From Spinacia oleracea (Eukaryota; Streptophyta; Magnoliopsida; Caryophyllales; Amaranthaceae): a stretch of 64,000 bases of DNA. The first letter of the stretch is position 1. Each line of letters begins with the position of its first letter. The stretch lies in NCBI RefSeq assembly GCF_020520425.1, contig NC_079490.1, positions 38,200,723-38,264,722 of the forward strand. The letters are read 5' to 3'. Positions 10,383 through 23,419 of the stretch are shown here, one piece after another. A program made the position numbers and the translations under genes. The notes beneath the pieces were generated by a model. The model did not search any database, had not been told where the DNA came from, and saw nothing but the letters and a program-made list of their open reading frames with translations.

Positions 10383-13300
10383 TTAAAACGAGTATTCCTT
10401 GAGATCATCCTTTGAGTCGTCTAATTCCACATCAGCTGAGCATTCTTCAGCACTTAAGGGAGGAAGGTTTCTAGTCTTGCGCTTCATGTTATGCTTATGC
10501 CACTCGCTCTTGAAGTGCTCTCTATATTGCTTTGCATCACCTACCAAGGCATTGCATGTGCTGCATTTTGTTTGCTTCACTCCCCCCTCACAACTTTTAG
10601 TACTAGTCGAAACCGACTGTTTTTGCAATCTCTCACTTAGCTGGAGAGCAGAAGCTTCAGTAGAAAGGCTTGGTGGAATGTCTTCATTGAATTCATCAAA
10701 TGCATCAACACCAGTATCTCCTTCTGTATGAACAGAGACCGCAAGAATTTCTAGTCGCCCCTGTAGATTTCTCACCAATCCATCAAATTCACGGAATATA
10801 CCTGGATCCAGTTCACAAACCTGCAGTTGTGCACTAGAACACATGAGTACCATGGTAGAAAATTTCAACTTTACACTTATTGTTTTAGCAGAAATCAGCA
10901 GCCTTCACATAATCTTATTGGAAAAAGAAATGCTGCAGCTTTCTCCTTAAGTCCATTTTCATTTTCATTTACTCGTTAAAATCTTATTCCTTCAAACTTT
11001 GCAGCTATCTCCTCAAGTCCTTATTCCTTCAACAAAGGTATTTCTTGAGGTATCTGCAGTTCTCATACTACTGATCAATTAACACAGCACAAACGCTTTT
11101 CTCTAATTGGGCAAGTGTTAAGATGACGATGGAAATATTACAACAAAGTGGAGCACGATTTTAATAATGAACAGATGAGTGACCATCTGAGCAATGGGCC
11201 CAACTTTAGCTTGGGCCTGGGAGCGTGAAGAGCCAACTGTGGCTTTTGATTTCAAGAGGTCAATTGTCAAAAGCACCCAACACAATTTAGACGAAGGTGG
11301 AAACTGCAACCAAATGCCAAATTAACAGAAGCAAGGTGATCCATTAGGACAAAAGCAATCAAAGAAATGTAACAATTCCTAGGAGCCTTCCCTTCACGTG
11401 CAGAGACTGCAGAGTACAGAAACCGAAACAACAAAGTACTAAACCTTGACAATACTGTTTTAAGTTGGGTACTTTTAAGGCTAGTGGCTAGTCTGCCTCA
11501 AAATATCCCAAAAATTCTAAGCTCATTATATGAAGCCAAAGCCCCAGCAACGGACAAAATTAAATCTGGCAAGTAGGACTCTATTCCACTTTGGTTGCAT
11601 CAGCCTGTTTGGTAGGCAGTAATAGTTGCTGCCAAGTAGGACTCCGTTGGTTGCATATAGCTACCAAAAGTCTGAAAGTTCTAACAGCATGTTTGGTAGG
11701 CAGTTAAATAACAACAACAACAAATCCTTAGTCCCAAAATGATTTGGGGTCGGTTAACATGAATCGTTGTAGGGCACTGTCACAAAACGTGAATCAAGAA
11801 AAGTAAAGGTCATGGTGAAAAAAATAAACGTGAAGGTGAGGGTAGTGAGACAAGAAAAATAAGGGACACAAAAACAGTGTTGGTTCAAAGAAGAAACAAA
11901 AGGATACAAAAACACATTTTGAAAACAACTTCTTTTAAAAAAAAGCGAAAAAAATGAAGAACAACAATTGTAAAAGTTTGACAAAACCTCAAGAAAGTGG
12001 GTAAAATAAAACAAACTAAAGGGGCGAAAAGTTTGCAAAATAAAAAAGTCATATCGTGTCCTCGACATAAATTCTCCCTCCCCATTTTTCCCTATACAAC
12101 GCCATACCTTCAACAATTCCCAACAGACTCATATCCTTCGAATTTCGATCACCCTCTTCCAAGTTTGCCTCCTTCAAGTTTGCTTAGGTCTTCCTCTACC
12201 CCTCACAATTCCATCACTTTGCCACTTTTCAAGGATTCTAAACGGGTCATCACTCTCCGTCTTATATGCCCAAACCACCTTAGCCGATTTTCCCTCATCC
12301 TTACTCTGAATAGGGTTTAACCCCTTTCTTCCTAATTTTATCATTAGGAACAAATGGTAATGAATATATGAAAATAATTTGTGGAAGTCCAATGCCAATC
12401 CCATGAACTCCATTCCAAAGCATGTGCTTTTCTTCATAAATTACCATTACCACCTGACCAAAAGAGATGTTTGGGGTTGGACAAGCATTCTCATGGACAT
12501 TATCGTGCGGTCTCCTGGACATTAGCATGCGGCTATCCATTCATAAAACACACTAAAAAGTCATTTTCATTACCATCACTTATTAGTTATTACCTCTCCC
12601 AAAAGGACTGAAAGTATCCACTCAATACCTTACTCTGACAGATTTTACAACCGTCTTTTTTGGCTATCCAAAAGCCATTTTCCTTTTATTTTTGGGCACC
12701 AGGTAAACGGGTTGGAGGCCTGGGGATAATTGGATTTCATAAGACCATGACCATTATTTATTCTGACTTCTCTCTCGTTGCCCTTTCTGTCTAAGACATT
12801 GAGCAGTCCTACAAGTCTTCAATCTCTCGTACACTCGAACAAAATCTGCTGCTACAGAAGCTACTAAGTCCTACATGCAAGAATCAGAAGTAAACAACCT
12901 CTAATTCAGTAATTAGTAAATGAACAGACAGATCAACTCTCAAATTTCATTGCTGCTATTGGAAGATTTGATTCCTGACACCATTTAAGCCATCTCGTGT
13001 ACTAAGGTTTTTTATGATAAGCTCATCCAAACAGACAATTGATTCCTGACACCATTTAAGCCATCTCGTGTACTAAGGTTTTTTATGATAAGCTCATCCA
13101 AACAGACAATTACGTGGATAATAAGTTCTATAGCATCCTTATAAATCAAACATCACAAGTTCACAACTATAACCCTTCTGAAATCAAGTTTATGTATATG
13201 CATCAGTTCTATCCTTATAAATCAACACCAAAATATTACTCCTTCAAAAAAATCAAGTTTAGGTAAATGCAAGCATGTGATGCCAGAAGAAAATAAAACA

Positions 13301-16300
13301 GCCACGCACCAAGCTGAACCTCTGCAGAAGATATTTAATGACTCAAGTTGTCCTTGCCAAACACAAAATCATAATATATCCTCCCACTTATAAACCATGT
13401 AGCATCCAAGACATGACTTGCGTCCTCTTTTTCCACATAAATAGGAATCATTCACACTGACTAGACGACACCAAACTTATCTTTACTCTTTTATTCTATC
13501 ACAAGAGATGTTCGCCTCCTGCAAGTGTGTAGCTGATACCTAGTAACCCGTTCTACATACTGAACCTGCCCAAGCCAATGTATGATAATACGATGAGTTG
13601 ATGGCAACTTCACTTGTTGGCACAATATGACACAGCAGTCAGCATCAATCTATGAAGGACAAAGAACTGCGGCACAATACCTTAACTAAGTACCATAAAC
13701 TACTCGACCAAGGCATAGAAGTATACTGAAACTTTAGGTCAGCTTAGTGGTTGGGAACAACATGATCTTCCCGGTGCAAGATCTTTCAGCAGCGAGCACT
13801 AATCATAGGACCATGATATGGAAAAATTGCAGCAACACAAGACAAAAAGAAGTTGGGAGGGGGGGTCCTTATCTTTTTAACAATTCTTTCCCCAGGTGGC
13901 CTTTCAGAAAACAACCCTCTATTAGAGATTTGAGGTGTGGTGGGCTATTAGCGTACATCTTAACCTTCCTGTACCCTACCAATTGATGGATCCATGTTGA
14001 TTGTTTACGTCTAAGTTGTTTGGAATTTACAGCTAAACCTCATCAGGAAATTGAACATTTATGCCCTGGAGAATTACATCTCCAAGCAAAAGACAGTACA
14101 GGTATCATAGATGATCAAAATCATTAATAACTCATACAAAGCATAACAATTGATAGCACTTCAGCAATTGAAAATTAGAAATATCAACGAGAAGTTTTCA
14201 AGGATCTAATTAAGGTAAACTTTAAGCTGGAGCTCAAAAACAGGATAAACTGCTCAGTCGAAATAGCTTTTTTAATACCACCTTCTCAATTTTTTAATAC
14301 CACTCACATCAAGCAACACACTATTTCGAAAACCAGTGCAAGATATTACAGAAACCATACTATAGATTGAATGTTAGTCCTGCAAGAAGACCATCAAGGA
14401 TTCTTGATAACTTAGTAAGGGTTCTAAGATGAGACTAATGGTTGTATAACTTGCCAGAAATTGTAACAGACAATGTCAAGAGAAATTGTAGGGAAGACAT
14501 GCGAGGAAGATACATTATCGACGTGGAAAAGCAAGCATATATCATGTAAGAATGTGAGACACTGAAAATCCAAACACTTCCTTACTATATTACCACTCAC
14601 CAAAAGCTCGCGTACAAGCTAAAGCTCTCACCTTAAGAGGGATCTTAGTCTTCTTGAATCACAACATACAAGCAAAGGAAAATTCCAGCCAGGAACGGAT
14701 CTACGTAGGAGCACAGCGTTGTGGGTTCAATTTGTTGAAAGCAATATTTTTTGTTCCTTTCACTTTATGTGCTGCCATTTTTATCTTTTTCTATTTTAAT
14801 AAATCCCCTTCAATTAATATTATTATTTTTTTAATTTTTTCCTTCAAATAGTTTTTCCACCTCCATGTTCAATTGAACTACACTTAATTTTTTTTGGTGA
14901 ACAATGTGGCCGCCTGGCCGGTCAAATTTACTAATGTTTAAAATCTTAAATGAATGTGATTTTTAATACAAGTACTACAACACACCAAATTGTATTACGG
15001 AGTATAATTATGTTACTATTCTCTGTAATATGTATAATTTTTCGTCTAAGTCTCTTCCCCGCAGTTTTTATAAAAAATCGTAACATCACCCCGAAAAAAT
15101 AATACATGCGAAGTTGAAGTATTTGAAGCATGTGATTTTAATTTTTGAAATGCCCTCTTACTACCCCAGATCACACAAAATTGTCTTTATCTACACTGAA
15201 GTGCAAAAGGTCCTTTAATGGTGCAAGGATTTTCCTAATTTTTATTTAAATAAAGTTGATTCAAGGCTGGGGGTGGTTGAAATCTACCTCCCCTAAGGTA
15301 TGAGATCCCCTTACCTTGTAGGTTTTCCATGTGGGGTCCTTAAGTTCCATTTTGCATATTTTATGAATGAAACACCATAGGTTAGGATAGTTCCAAACCC
15401 ATACCTAATACTTCATTCGTTTCTTTTTACTTTCACTATTTTCCTTTTAATGAAGTTGCATATTGGTTGCACCATTTCCATTCATGGTATGTTTTCACAT
15501 GTTTTTAGGTGTGTTCAAACACTAAATACCCACTTTACCACTCACATTTCACATTTATCGTTGTTACCTAACCTTTTCCTCTCTTTGTTTGTTATCATAT
15601 GGGCAATTATGATATTTGCAATTATTCTTAATCTTTGCGCCCACCCCAAATGGTGCAAGTAAAAAGGAGGAAGTACCAAACGCTGAATCAAACACCCCTT
15701 AGATTTTTGAGTAAAGAAGTTTAATACCGGGAGTTGTGAAGTTCCACAACCAAGTTAGCTCAACCACTTTCGGCAATCACATGACTCACATCCATCCTTC
15801 AACCCCAACATAATGTTCCCTGATTGGGCATATTAATCTCAAAGAAAATCAGAGACTTAAATCATCCGAAGTCCAAAATCATTCAAAACACACACCCAAA
15901 AAAAATAGCATTCAAAACACAGGTCAACCCCAAATGTTTAGTAACAGACCTAAAAGAAACACAAAAATAAAAAGGAGGAAAATTGAGAACTGCATGCATA
16001 AAAGTGTGAAATGCTAGCAGGAGATGCAGAAAACAAACTTACAACTGAAAGTTGATTTCCAGATTCCTCCTTTGACACAATCTCCCCGTGCCAAGTTTCT
16101 AGATTCTCCTTGATAGAGGGAAAGCTCTGTAGAGAAATAGTGATTCGGAGTCTCATCGGAGACCTTTTAATTGGGAATTTCTTCTGAAGCTCACGTATAA
16201 CCTCTAGCGCCTACAATTTATACACATTAAGCTGAGGAACTCAATTACATAAGCTACAAGAACAAGACCATTTCGACACTAAGATAAAGCTGCAGTTCAG

Positions 16301-17592
16301 ACTTCAGTAATCAAAAGGCGAACTAAAAGTTCTACAACAGAACGAGTCAAATTCATAAAACAAGAAAATGAAGCTTGTTCAGAGAGCACAAATTTGGGAT
16401 GCCAGAAATTTGGGATGCCAGAAATTCATGGCAAGGAGAACATACGCCTAAGGATCAACGGATTGCTAACCTGCTTCTTTGAACTGCTATGAGGATCAAC
16501 AGCATAGTGGATTTCATGCATCAAACGTTCAATCATACTAATAGTGTAAGGATGTTTAGTCTCGGGATTAATAGTCTTCTGCATGACAATAGTTGCAATA
16601 TCTCGAAATTGACTCGATAATTGGGCCTCCCTCTCTTTCCCTGCAACTTGAAGTTCTCCTTTATCCAAAATCTACCAAACAAAATTTGCATCAGAATATC
16701 ATACCCCAAAGACATTTGGTTACACAATTAAAAGACAAAACTAGCAGGAATTTCACGCACCTCCAAACATATTTTTGTCTGATCATCCGTACCGAAAGCA
16801 GCAATTAAATCCTTAGACTTGGCTAGCACTCCTTTTGATACATTGGAATATACAATTTGGGATTGCAATACTTCATCTATATCTTTCTCCCTGAATAAAA
16901 AAATATTAGCAAACTCAATACAAAAATTGAAAGTTTAACATTTAAGTGAGACGGAAATTTAAAAGGCACACTATTGTCAAACTGAATTTTAAGTCTCCAC
17001 CTATATTAAATACTTCGTATGATTTAACTACATGCTACAAAATTCGGTGGATACCAAGTAACTTAGTTGGTTAAAGTATTGAGGATGGAAGTATGGAACC
17101 CAAGAACAATGACGAACCTCGTCTACATCATTCCCCATAATGAACTTCTCTACACCCAGAAAACCATACACAAAAAAAAAAATCCAATTAACTCAAACTA
17201 CACTCGATCAATGATTACAGAAATGAGCAAAAAAACAACTCCAAGAACTTGATAAATAATTTAGTAATATCAAAAAATCTGCGATTCATGCAAGAAAGAC
17301 AAAGAACCCTAATCAAAGTTCACGCAATTTTGAATCAATAACCACTCTCCGAAAAAAAATATAATGAATTGAAAACGCAATAAAAATTTGATTTCAACAG
17401 AAAATTGGGAAGGGGAGATTCAAGTAAAGAAGAGAGATAGAGAGAGAAAGAGAGTTACACAGCAGAGCGCCATGAAAGGACTTTGTTCTTGTAGCAAGCA
17501 ATTTCGAAGCGATTGCCGTGCTTCTTCAGTCGAACAACGGCGACATTTGTGAGGCGCTTCTGGCCTATCGGCTGTAACAACGACTTCGACAT
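10383..17592 (-). CDS. SBDS: Ribosome maturation protein SBDS with C-terminal zinc finger
   Basis: Five exons on the minus strand join in frame to 356 residues: 17592-17459, 16890-16761, 16671-16471, 16210-16043 and 10820-10383. All introns are GT-AG. SBDS works with the GTPase EFL1 to release eIF6 from pre-60S ribosomal subunits. The N-terminal domain is unmistakable ([26 protein letters not shown]), followed by the central domain ([34 protein letters not shown]) and the third domain ([33 protein letters not shown]). A C2H2 finger follows at about residues 305-330 (C-x2-C-x12-H-x5-H, within [10 protein letters not shown] to EWHKHN); this extension is known from plant SBDS proteins. The ORF ends DLKEYSF. 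Intron 4 is 5222 bp and repeat-rich. No disabling change is seen. Confidence 0.95.
11700..12345 (-). mobile_element. RTE-type LINE remnant in SBDS intron 4
   Basis: On the minus strand, sequence near 12300 reads [14 protein letters not shown]. Near 12180-12200 another frame reads [10 protein letters not shown]. Both match the C-terminal region of plant RTE LINE reverse transcriptases, where these motifs follow one another. The right order but different frames indicates decay. The 3' end near 11707-11756 has an AACAACAACAAATCC stretch followed by the CCCAAAATGATTTGGGGTCG block common at the ends of such repeats in dicots. It lies in the same transcriptional sense as SBDS. Confidence 0.6.
12968..13109. 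repeat. Two-copy tandem duplication, 71-bp unit
   Basis: A block starting TTGATTCCTGACACCATTTA and ending CATCCAAACAGACAA occurs twice back to back with essentially no differences. The duplication is therefore recent. It lies within SBDS intron 4. Confidence 0.9.
13110..16042. other. Remainder of SBDS intron 4, no gene seen
   Basis: AT-rich intron sequence. Patches at about 13740-13990, 14686-14890 and 15264-15420 look like worn dispersed repeats, but I cannot assign them to families. No exon joins the SBDS frame here: exon 4 splices directly to exon 5 in phase. Confidence 0.5.
17050..17165 (+). mobile_element. Possible degenerate tRNA-derived SINE
   Basis: The stretch begins with an A-box-like TAACTTAGTTGGTTAAAGT. 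It continues with the GGATGGAAGTATGGAACCCA layout typical of some plant SINE heads. The expected B box is poorly preserved, so the call is weak. It sits in SBDS intron 1. Confidence 0.35.
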
Positions 17593-18410
17593 TCGGTGCT
17601 TCACTCAAACTCCGCTGTATACTCGCCTTCTCCGTCGCTGCCGCCGCCTAGCAAAGCTGCCAGATAGGAGTTGTATTGTGCCTTTTTCAACTTTGAGGTT
17701 GATGATATGGGAAAATAGAAATGAACTTCGAGGGTCTGAAATTTCTGGAAGGAGGGGGGACTTTATATATTCCGTACTTGTATGTCGTGTAAGCGTACAC
17801 GTGTCAGTGGTACTACCTACACAGCTTAACTAATGACAGTTGCCATGGCTAACTGATTTTTTTTTCACAAACCATGTATTTTTTTTGTTATAAAAATCAA
17901 TGTCAATAACGAGAGAGATTAAGACCTTAAGAAACTAAGGAGTATAATAATGTTCAAATCCAGATGAAAATAAATTAACCTTAAAATTTATCTGTTTATA
18001 AACATATAACTAGTGTGTGGCATGAGCGTTGTCCCGGTTTCTTACTTTCATTCGGGTTTATTTATTTTGTAAATATGTGCACATCTTATGGAGTCGTCGT
18101 CGACATCAAATGACATCGAATTACAGTGGTGACACAAGATTAGTGGCCGATCAACAACCTTCCCAAATATGAAACCCCACATTCGAAAATAAAAACAAAG
18201 TTAGATACTTTTCTTCATAATTAGTTGATTTATTATACCGTTTTTTTTGTTTCTGAGGCTTAAGCTATAAAGTAATAACTGTACATTTATAAATTAAATA
18301 ATCATTTCCTTTTTTCCTTTTTCCTTTTTTTTTGCATTCACTTTTATTTAATGTATTATTTAACGTCAAAAGAATATATATATATATATATTTACATAGA
18401 AAGATGTAAC
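17593..18410. other. Upstream region of SBDS
   Basis: This should hold the SBDS promoter and 5' UTR (GC-richer stretch at about 17593-17690). No TATA box could be assigned with confidence, and no other gene is seen. Confidence 0.35.
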
Positions 18411-18415
18411 ATAAA

Positions 18416-18615
18416 TTGTGGTTGGCTAAAATGGTAGGAAGTGTAACTTTTAACAAAGAGGTTTGGTGTTCGATCCTAGCTTGTTACATGTTTTTGGTTG
18501 TAATGACATGTCATAATGTTAATTAGTGGTGACGTGGCGTAATGAGGAGAGGTATACGTGACATGTATACATTCTTAAGAACGCCTTTTAATATATTAGT
18601 ATAGACTAGTTATAC
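18416..18615 (+). mobile_element. Candidate tRNA-derived SINE or repeat end
   Basis: GTGGTTGGCTAAAATGG resembles a pol III A box, and GTGTTCGATCC about 35 bp later resembles a B box, at tRNA-like spacing. The downstream part ends in an AT-rich ATATTAGTATAGACTAGT stretch. Family and exact ends are unknown. Confidence 0.4.
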
Positions 18616-18629
18616 ATTTTTTTTAAAAC

Positions 18630-19300
18630 GACGGTCTGACTTGTCAGACCAAACAAACCATGGGTTTTGCGGGTCAAAAACATGGGTATGGGTCAAAATT
18701 TCGGATCATATATAACTATATTTTCATCCCATTTTAAAACCCTAATTCATTTTCTCTCTCCTCATAATCTCTCTGGCTCTCTGCCCCTCTCTTTCCTCCG
18801 CTGCCTCTCTCTCTCTCCTCCATTTTCGCCGGCCTCCTTTCGTCGGTATTAACGCCACAACGAAGGTGAAGGTGCAGCCGCAAATTTCGTGCTCGGTTGT
18901 TCCTCTCCGGCGTGAGATCTGTCTTCGTCTCTTCAATCTCGTCTCCCTCAAACTCTCCGCCTCTCCTCGAATGGCCGCCGCCGTCCGTAACTCGTCGCCA
19001 CTCTCAAGGTAAAACTTCCATCTCTCTCTCCTTCATTCTCCTTCGTCTCCTCCATCTGAGTTTTAGGTTTTTGATCTTTTTGTTGATTTTACATTTAGGT
19101 GCTTCAATTTTTGTTTCGATTTTGTTTTTGTTTAGGGTTTCGCGAAGGATTTGGTAACATCAACAATAGCATTCGACGTGGCCGGAGAAAGGAGACGAAA
19201 GAGAAGAGCCACCGACTCAACGACAACCACAGCGACCTTTGTCTAGAGGATACGGAGGCCGCGACGGTGGTTCTAATATGATTCGAACAATATTGTAAAT
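18630..19300 (+). other. Leader-like pyrimidine-rich sequence with hairpin start
   Basis: The stretch starts with a perfect 8-bp inverted repeat, GGTCTGAC-TT-GTCAGACC, at about 18636-18653. It then resembles a plant gene leader: AACCCTAATTC, long CT-rich tracts, and a possible donor (CAAG|GTAAAA at about 19010). No ORF longer than 90 codons is present and no product is recognised. It may be a captured promoter and 5' UTR. Confidence 0.35.
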
Positions 19301-19879
19301 TCTAATATGATTCGAACAGTATTGTAAATTCTAATATGATTCGAACAATTTAGTTCGTTCAAACAATTTACAAGCTCTAATATTATGATTCGATCAGTAT
19401 TGTAAATTCAAACAATTTAGTTTTATTTATTTTGATAATGATTTAATTGATTTTAGTTTAGAGTTATTTGGTTTTAGTTATACTTTTGGCATGTTTAGTT
19501 ATAAAATAAAATAGTTTAGTTACATTGTTTGGACGGAAGTCATCTTTGTTAATGGAGATAGATTATAGTAACCTATAACATTGTTTTAGTTAAAAATATT
19601 TGCTTTTTAGTTAAGAATAAACTCGATTTAGTTAATTCGTTTTAGTTAATACTCTATTTTTGAAGTTTAGTTAGGATTATCTTGGTTATAGTTAGGATTT
19701 TCTTACTTTTAGTTTTGTGTTTACGAGTTTTCATGTTTTGAATTTTATTTATAATTTGAGATGTTTTAGTTATGGTTTTAGAAGTTTTAGATAAATTAAT
19801 TTTAGCTTTAGTTAAGATCCTTCACTTGGTTGATAAATAATTTGTATTTAGGTGCTAGGCTTGCCACTTGAGAATAACT

Positions 19880-22740
19880 TTGTTTTAGTTATTTAATTAG
19901 TTAAGCATTGAACTAATTAGTTAAGAAATGGAATCAATTAATTAAGCAATGGAATGAATTAGTTAAAGCAATGTAACTAATTAGTTTAGTCTAATATTCA
20001 ATTAGTTAAACATAAATTCAATTAGTTAAGCCTAAATTCAATTAGTTAAGCCTAAAATTCAATTAGTTAAGTTTTGGAACCAATTAGTTAAGCAATGAAA
20101 TCAATTAGTTAAGCACTATAACTAATTAGTGAAACGTTGAAATTCAATTAGTTAAGCATTTGAACCAATTAGTTAAGAAATCGAACTAATTAGTTAAGCA
20201 TTTGGACCAATTAGTTATGCAATGAAATCAATTAGTTAAGCACTGGAATTAATTAGTTAATCAATCGAACTAATTAGTTAAACATTTGAACCAATTGGTT
20301 AAGCAATGAAACCAATTAGTTAAGCAATCGAACTAATTAGTTAAGCATCTGAACCAATTAGTTAAGCACTGGAATTAATTAGTTAATCAATCGAACTAAT
20401 TAGTTAAGCATTTGAACCAATTAGTTAAGCAATGAAACCAATTAGTTAAGCACTGGAATTAATTAGTTAATCAATCGAACTAATTAGTTAAGCATTTGAA
20501 CCAATTAGTTAAGCAATGAAACCAATTAGTTAAGCACTGGAAATAATTAGTTAAGCAATCGAACTAATTAGTTAAGCATTTGAACCAATTAGTTAAGCAA
20601 TGAAACCAATTAGTTAAGCACTGGAATTAATTAGTTAATCAATCGAACTAATTAGTTAAGCATTTGAACCAATTAGTTAAGCTATGAAACCAATTAGTTA
20701 AGCACTTGAATTAATTAGTTAAGCAATCGAACTAATTAGTTAAGCATTTGAACCAATTAGTTAAGCAATGAAACCAATTAGTTAAGCACTGGAAATAATT
20801 AGTTAATCAATCGAACTAATTAGTTAAGCATTTGAACCAATTAGTTAAGCAATGAAACCAATTAGTTAAGCACTGTAATTAATTAGGTAATCAATCGAAC
20901 TAATTAGTTAAGCATTTGAACCAATTAGTTAAGCAATGAAACCAATTAGTTAAGCACTTGAATTAATTAGTTAAGCAATCGAACTAATTAGTTAAGCAAT
21001 GAAACCAATTAGTTAAGAAATCGAACTAATTAGTTAAGCGTTTGAACCAATTAGTTAAGCATTTGAACCAATTAGTTAAGCAATGAAACCAATCAGTTAA
21101 GCACTTGAATTAATTAGTTAAGAAATGAAACCAATTAGTTATGCTTTTGTTGTATTTAGTTACATCTTGTATGTTTTAGTTATATAAAGGAAGAAAATAG
21201 CTAGGCAAATTCGTAGTAGAAAGGAAGAAAATAGCTACTTAAGTTATAATTTTGATTGTGCATCAATCTTTTCCCTTGTAACTAATTCATGTAATCTTTT
21301 ACTTCGGACAATCTTGAACGATTATTTACTTTGACAATCTTTGAGTATTTACTTTGCCAATCTTAAGCGTGCAATGGTTCTTAACTAAACCAAACTTAAT
21401 CATAACTAAACCAATTTTAATCAGAAGTTTTAGTTACGATTTTTCGGAGTTTTAGTTATTATTTCAGAAGGTTTAGGTACGTGTTTCTGGGTATTAGTTT
21501 ACGGATATAAATTAAGAAAGTATTTGTTAAGCCTGAAATTCAATTAGTTAAGCAACGAAACGAAATAGTTAAAGCAATAGAATCAATTAGTTCAATTAGT
21601 TAATTAGTGAATTGAACGAATTAGTTAAAAAATGGAACCAATTAGTTAAGCACTAGAATCAATTAGTTAAGACATTTGACTTTAGGTCAATGGAATTAAT
21701 CCAATTAGTTAAGTCTGAAATCCAATTAGTTAAGCAAATGAACCAATTGGTTAAGCGATAGAATGAATTAGTTAAAGCAATGAAACCAATTAGTTAAGCC
21801 TAGAATTCAACTAGTTAAGTCTTGGAACTAATTAGTAAAGCATTGGAACCAATTAGTTAAGCAATGAAATCAATTAGTTAAGCAATGTAACTAATTAGTT
21901 AAGCGTTTAAATTCAATTAGTTAAGCATTTGAACAATTAGTTAAGCAATGAAACCAATTAGTTAAGCATTAAAGGACTAACGAGCCATCAAGTAGAGCTG
22001 TCACTTGTAGAGCTGGTCACTTTCCTAACTAAAACAAAAAATTCTTAACTAATGAAAATCTAATTTTAACTAAAGTAATTTAATCGTAACTAAACAAAAA
22101 AAACTCTTAACTAATACAAATATATTATTAACTAAATATAATAAAAATAAACCAACTAGCTAAGCACTGAATTTAATTAGTTAAGTATTGGAATCAATTA
22201 GTTAAGCAATGATACCAATTAGTTAAGCAATTAAACCAATTAGTTAAGAACTGAAACCAACTAGTTAAGCAACGAAACTAATTAGTTAAGCACTGAATTT
22301 AATTAGTTAAGTATTGGACTCAATTAGTTAAGCAATGAAACCAATTAGTTAAGCAATGAAACCAATTAGTTAAACAATGGAACCAATTAGTTAAACAATG
22401 GAACTCATTAGTTAAGTATTGGACTTATAAGTTAAGAATAATTTTGTATTGAAATCAATTAGTTAAGCAATGAAACCAATTAGTTAAGCAATTAAACCAA
22501 CTAGCTAAGCACTGAATTTAATTAGTTAAGTATTGAAATCAATTAGTTAAGCAATGAAACCAATTAGTTAAGCAATTAAACCAATTAGTTAAGCACTGAA
22601 ACCAACTAGTTAAGCAACGAAACTAATTAGTTAAGCACTGAATTTAATTAGTTAAGTATTGGACTCAATTAGTTAAGCAATGGAACCAATTAGTTAAGCA
22701 ATGGAACTCATTAGTTAATTATTGGACTTATTAATTAAGA
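19880..22740 (+). repeat. 21-bp minisatellite, AATTAGTTAAGC-type, main array
   Basis: Units of about 21 bp share the core CAATTAGTTAAGC and differ in the next eight bases (AATGAAAC, ATTTGAAC, ACTGGAAT, AATCGAAC). From 20391 to about 21060 these four variants recur in fixed order with an exact 84-bp period. Outside that block the order is irregular and units are more diverged (about 21150-22140). There is no coding capacity. Confidence 0.95.
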
Positions 22741-23049
22741 ATAATTTTGTTTAATAAATTTCGATTTTTAGTTAAGAATAATTTCGTTTAATTTCGTTTT
22801 AGTTAAGAATAATTTTGTTTTAGTTACTTGTTTCTTATTTCTAGATTTTTTTGAGTTTAAGGGCATGTTCGGCACCATTGTCAGTTTTCAGTTTTCTGTT
22901 TTTTAAAAACAGAAAACTGATTTCAGTTTTGGTTTTCTATTTTCTCAAAACTGTTTCAGTTTTGGTTTTTTATTTTCTCAAAACTGTTTCATTTTAGATT
23001 CAAGTTAACTAAAAACTAATACTCTCACGTAATCTAAGCCTCAACTCTT

Positions 23050-23052
23050 GAA

Positions 23053-23129
<77 letters not shown>

Positions 23130-23130
23130 C

Positions 23131-23211
<81 letters not shown>

Positions 23212-23232
23212 TATTATTATTACTACTACTAC
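23050..23232 (+). repeat. (ATT)n-(T)n-(ATT)n microsatellite
   Basis: About 14 ATT units, a run of roughly 35 T, then about 30 more TTA/ATT units, inside the Harbinger element between its left end and the transposase 3' end. Confidence 0.95.
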
Positions 23233-23419
23233 GTTGATACTAATAGTTTATTGCTAAGTCAATTTGTATAATCCTCTAATAATTGATTGCTCCCAAAAAA
23301 AATACCAAAAGTTGATGGATAATTAATTCCATAACGTCATAACAAAATGCTAATGACAAAACTACAAAAGTAATACAACCAAAATATTCAAATATGATGT
23401 ACCCTAGCTTATTCTACTT

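Noticed and set aside
12381..12611. 76-codon ORF in SBDS intron 4
   Set aside because: No splice frame joins SBDS, it has no recognised domain, and it overlaps LINE-like sequence.
13740..13990. tRNA-like CAGCTTAGTGGTTGGG start, considered as a SINE or tRNA gene
   Set aside because: No cloverleaf or B box at the right spacing could be drawn, so it stays an unassigned worn repeat.
19880..22740. Regular short repeats with variable segments, reminiscent of a CRISPR array
   Set aside because: The variable parts are only four or so recurring 8-base variants, not unique spacers. There is no leader or cas gene, and the DNA is plant nuclear.
23048..23257. 69-codon ORF of leucine, phenylalanine and isoleucine runs
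   Set aside because: It is the translation of the ATT/T microsatellite.
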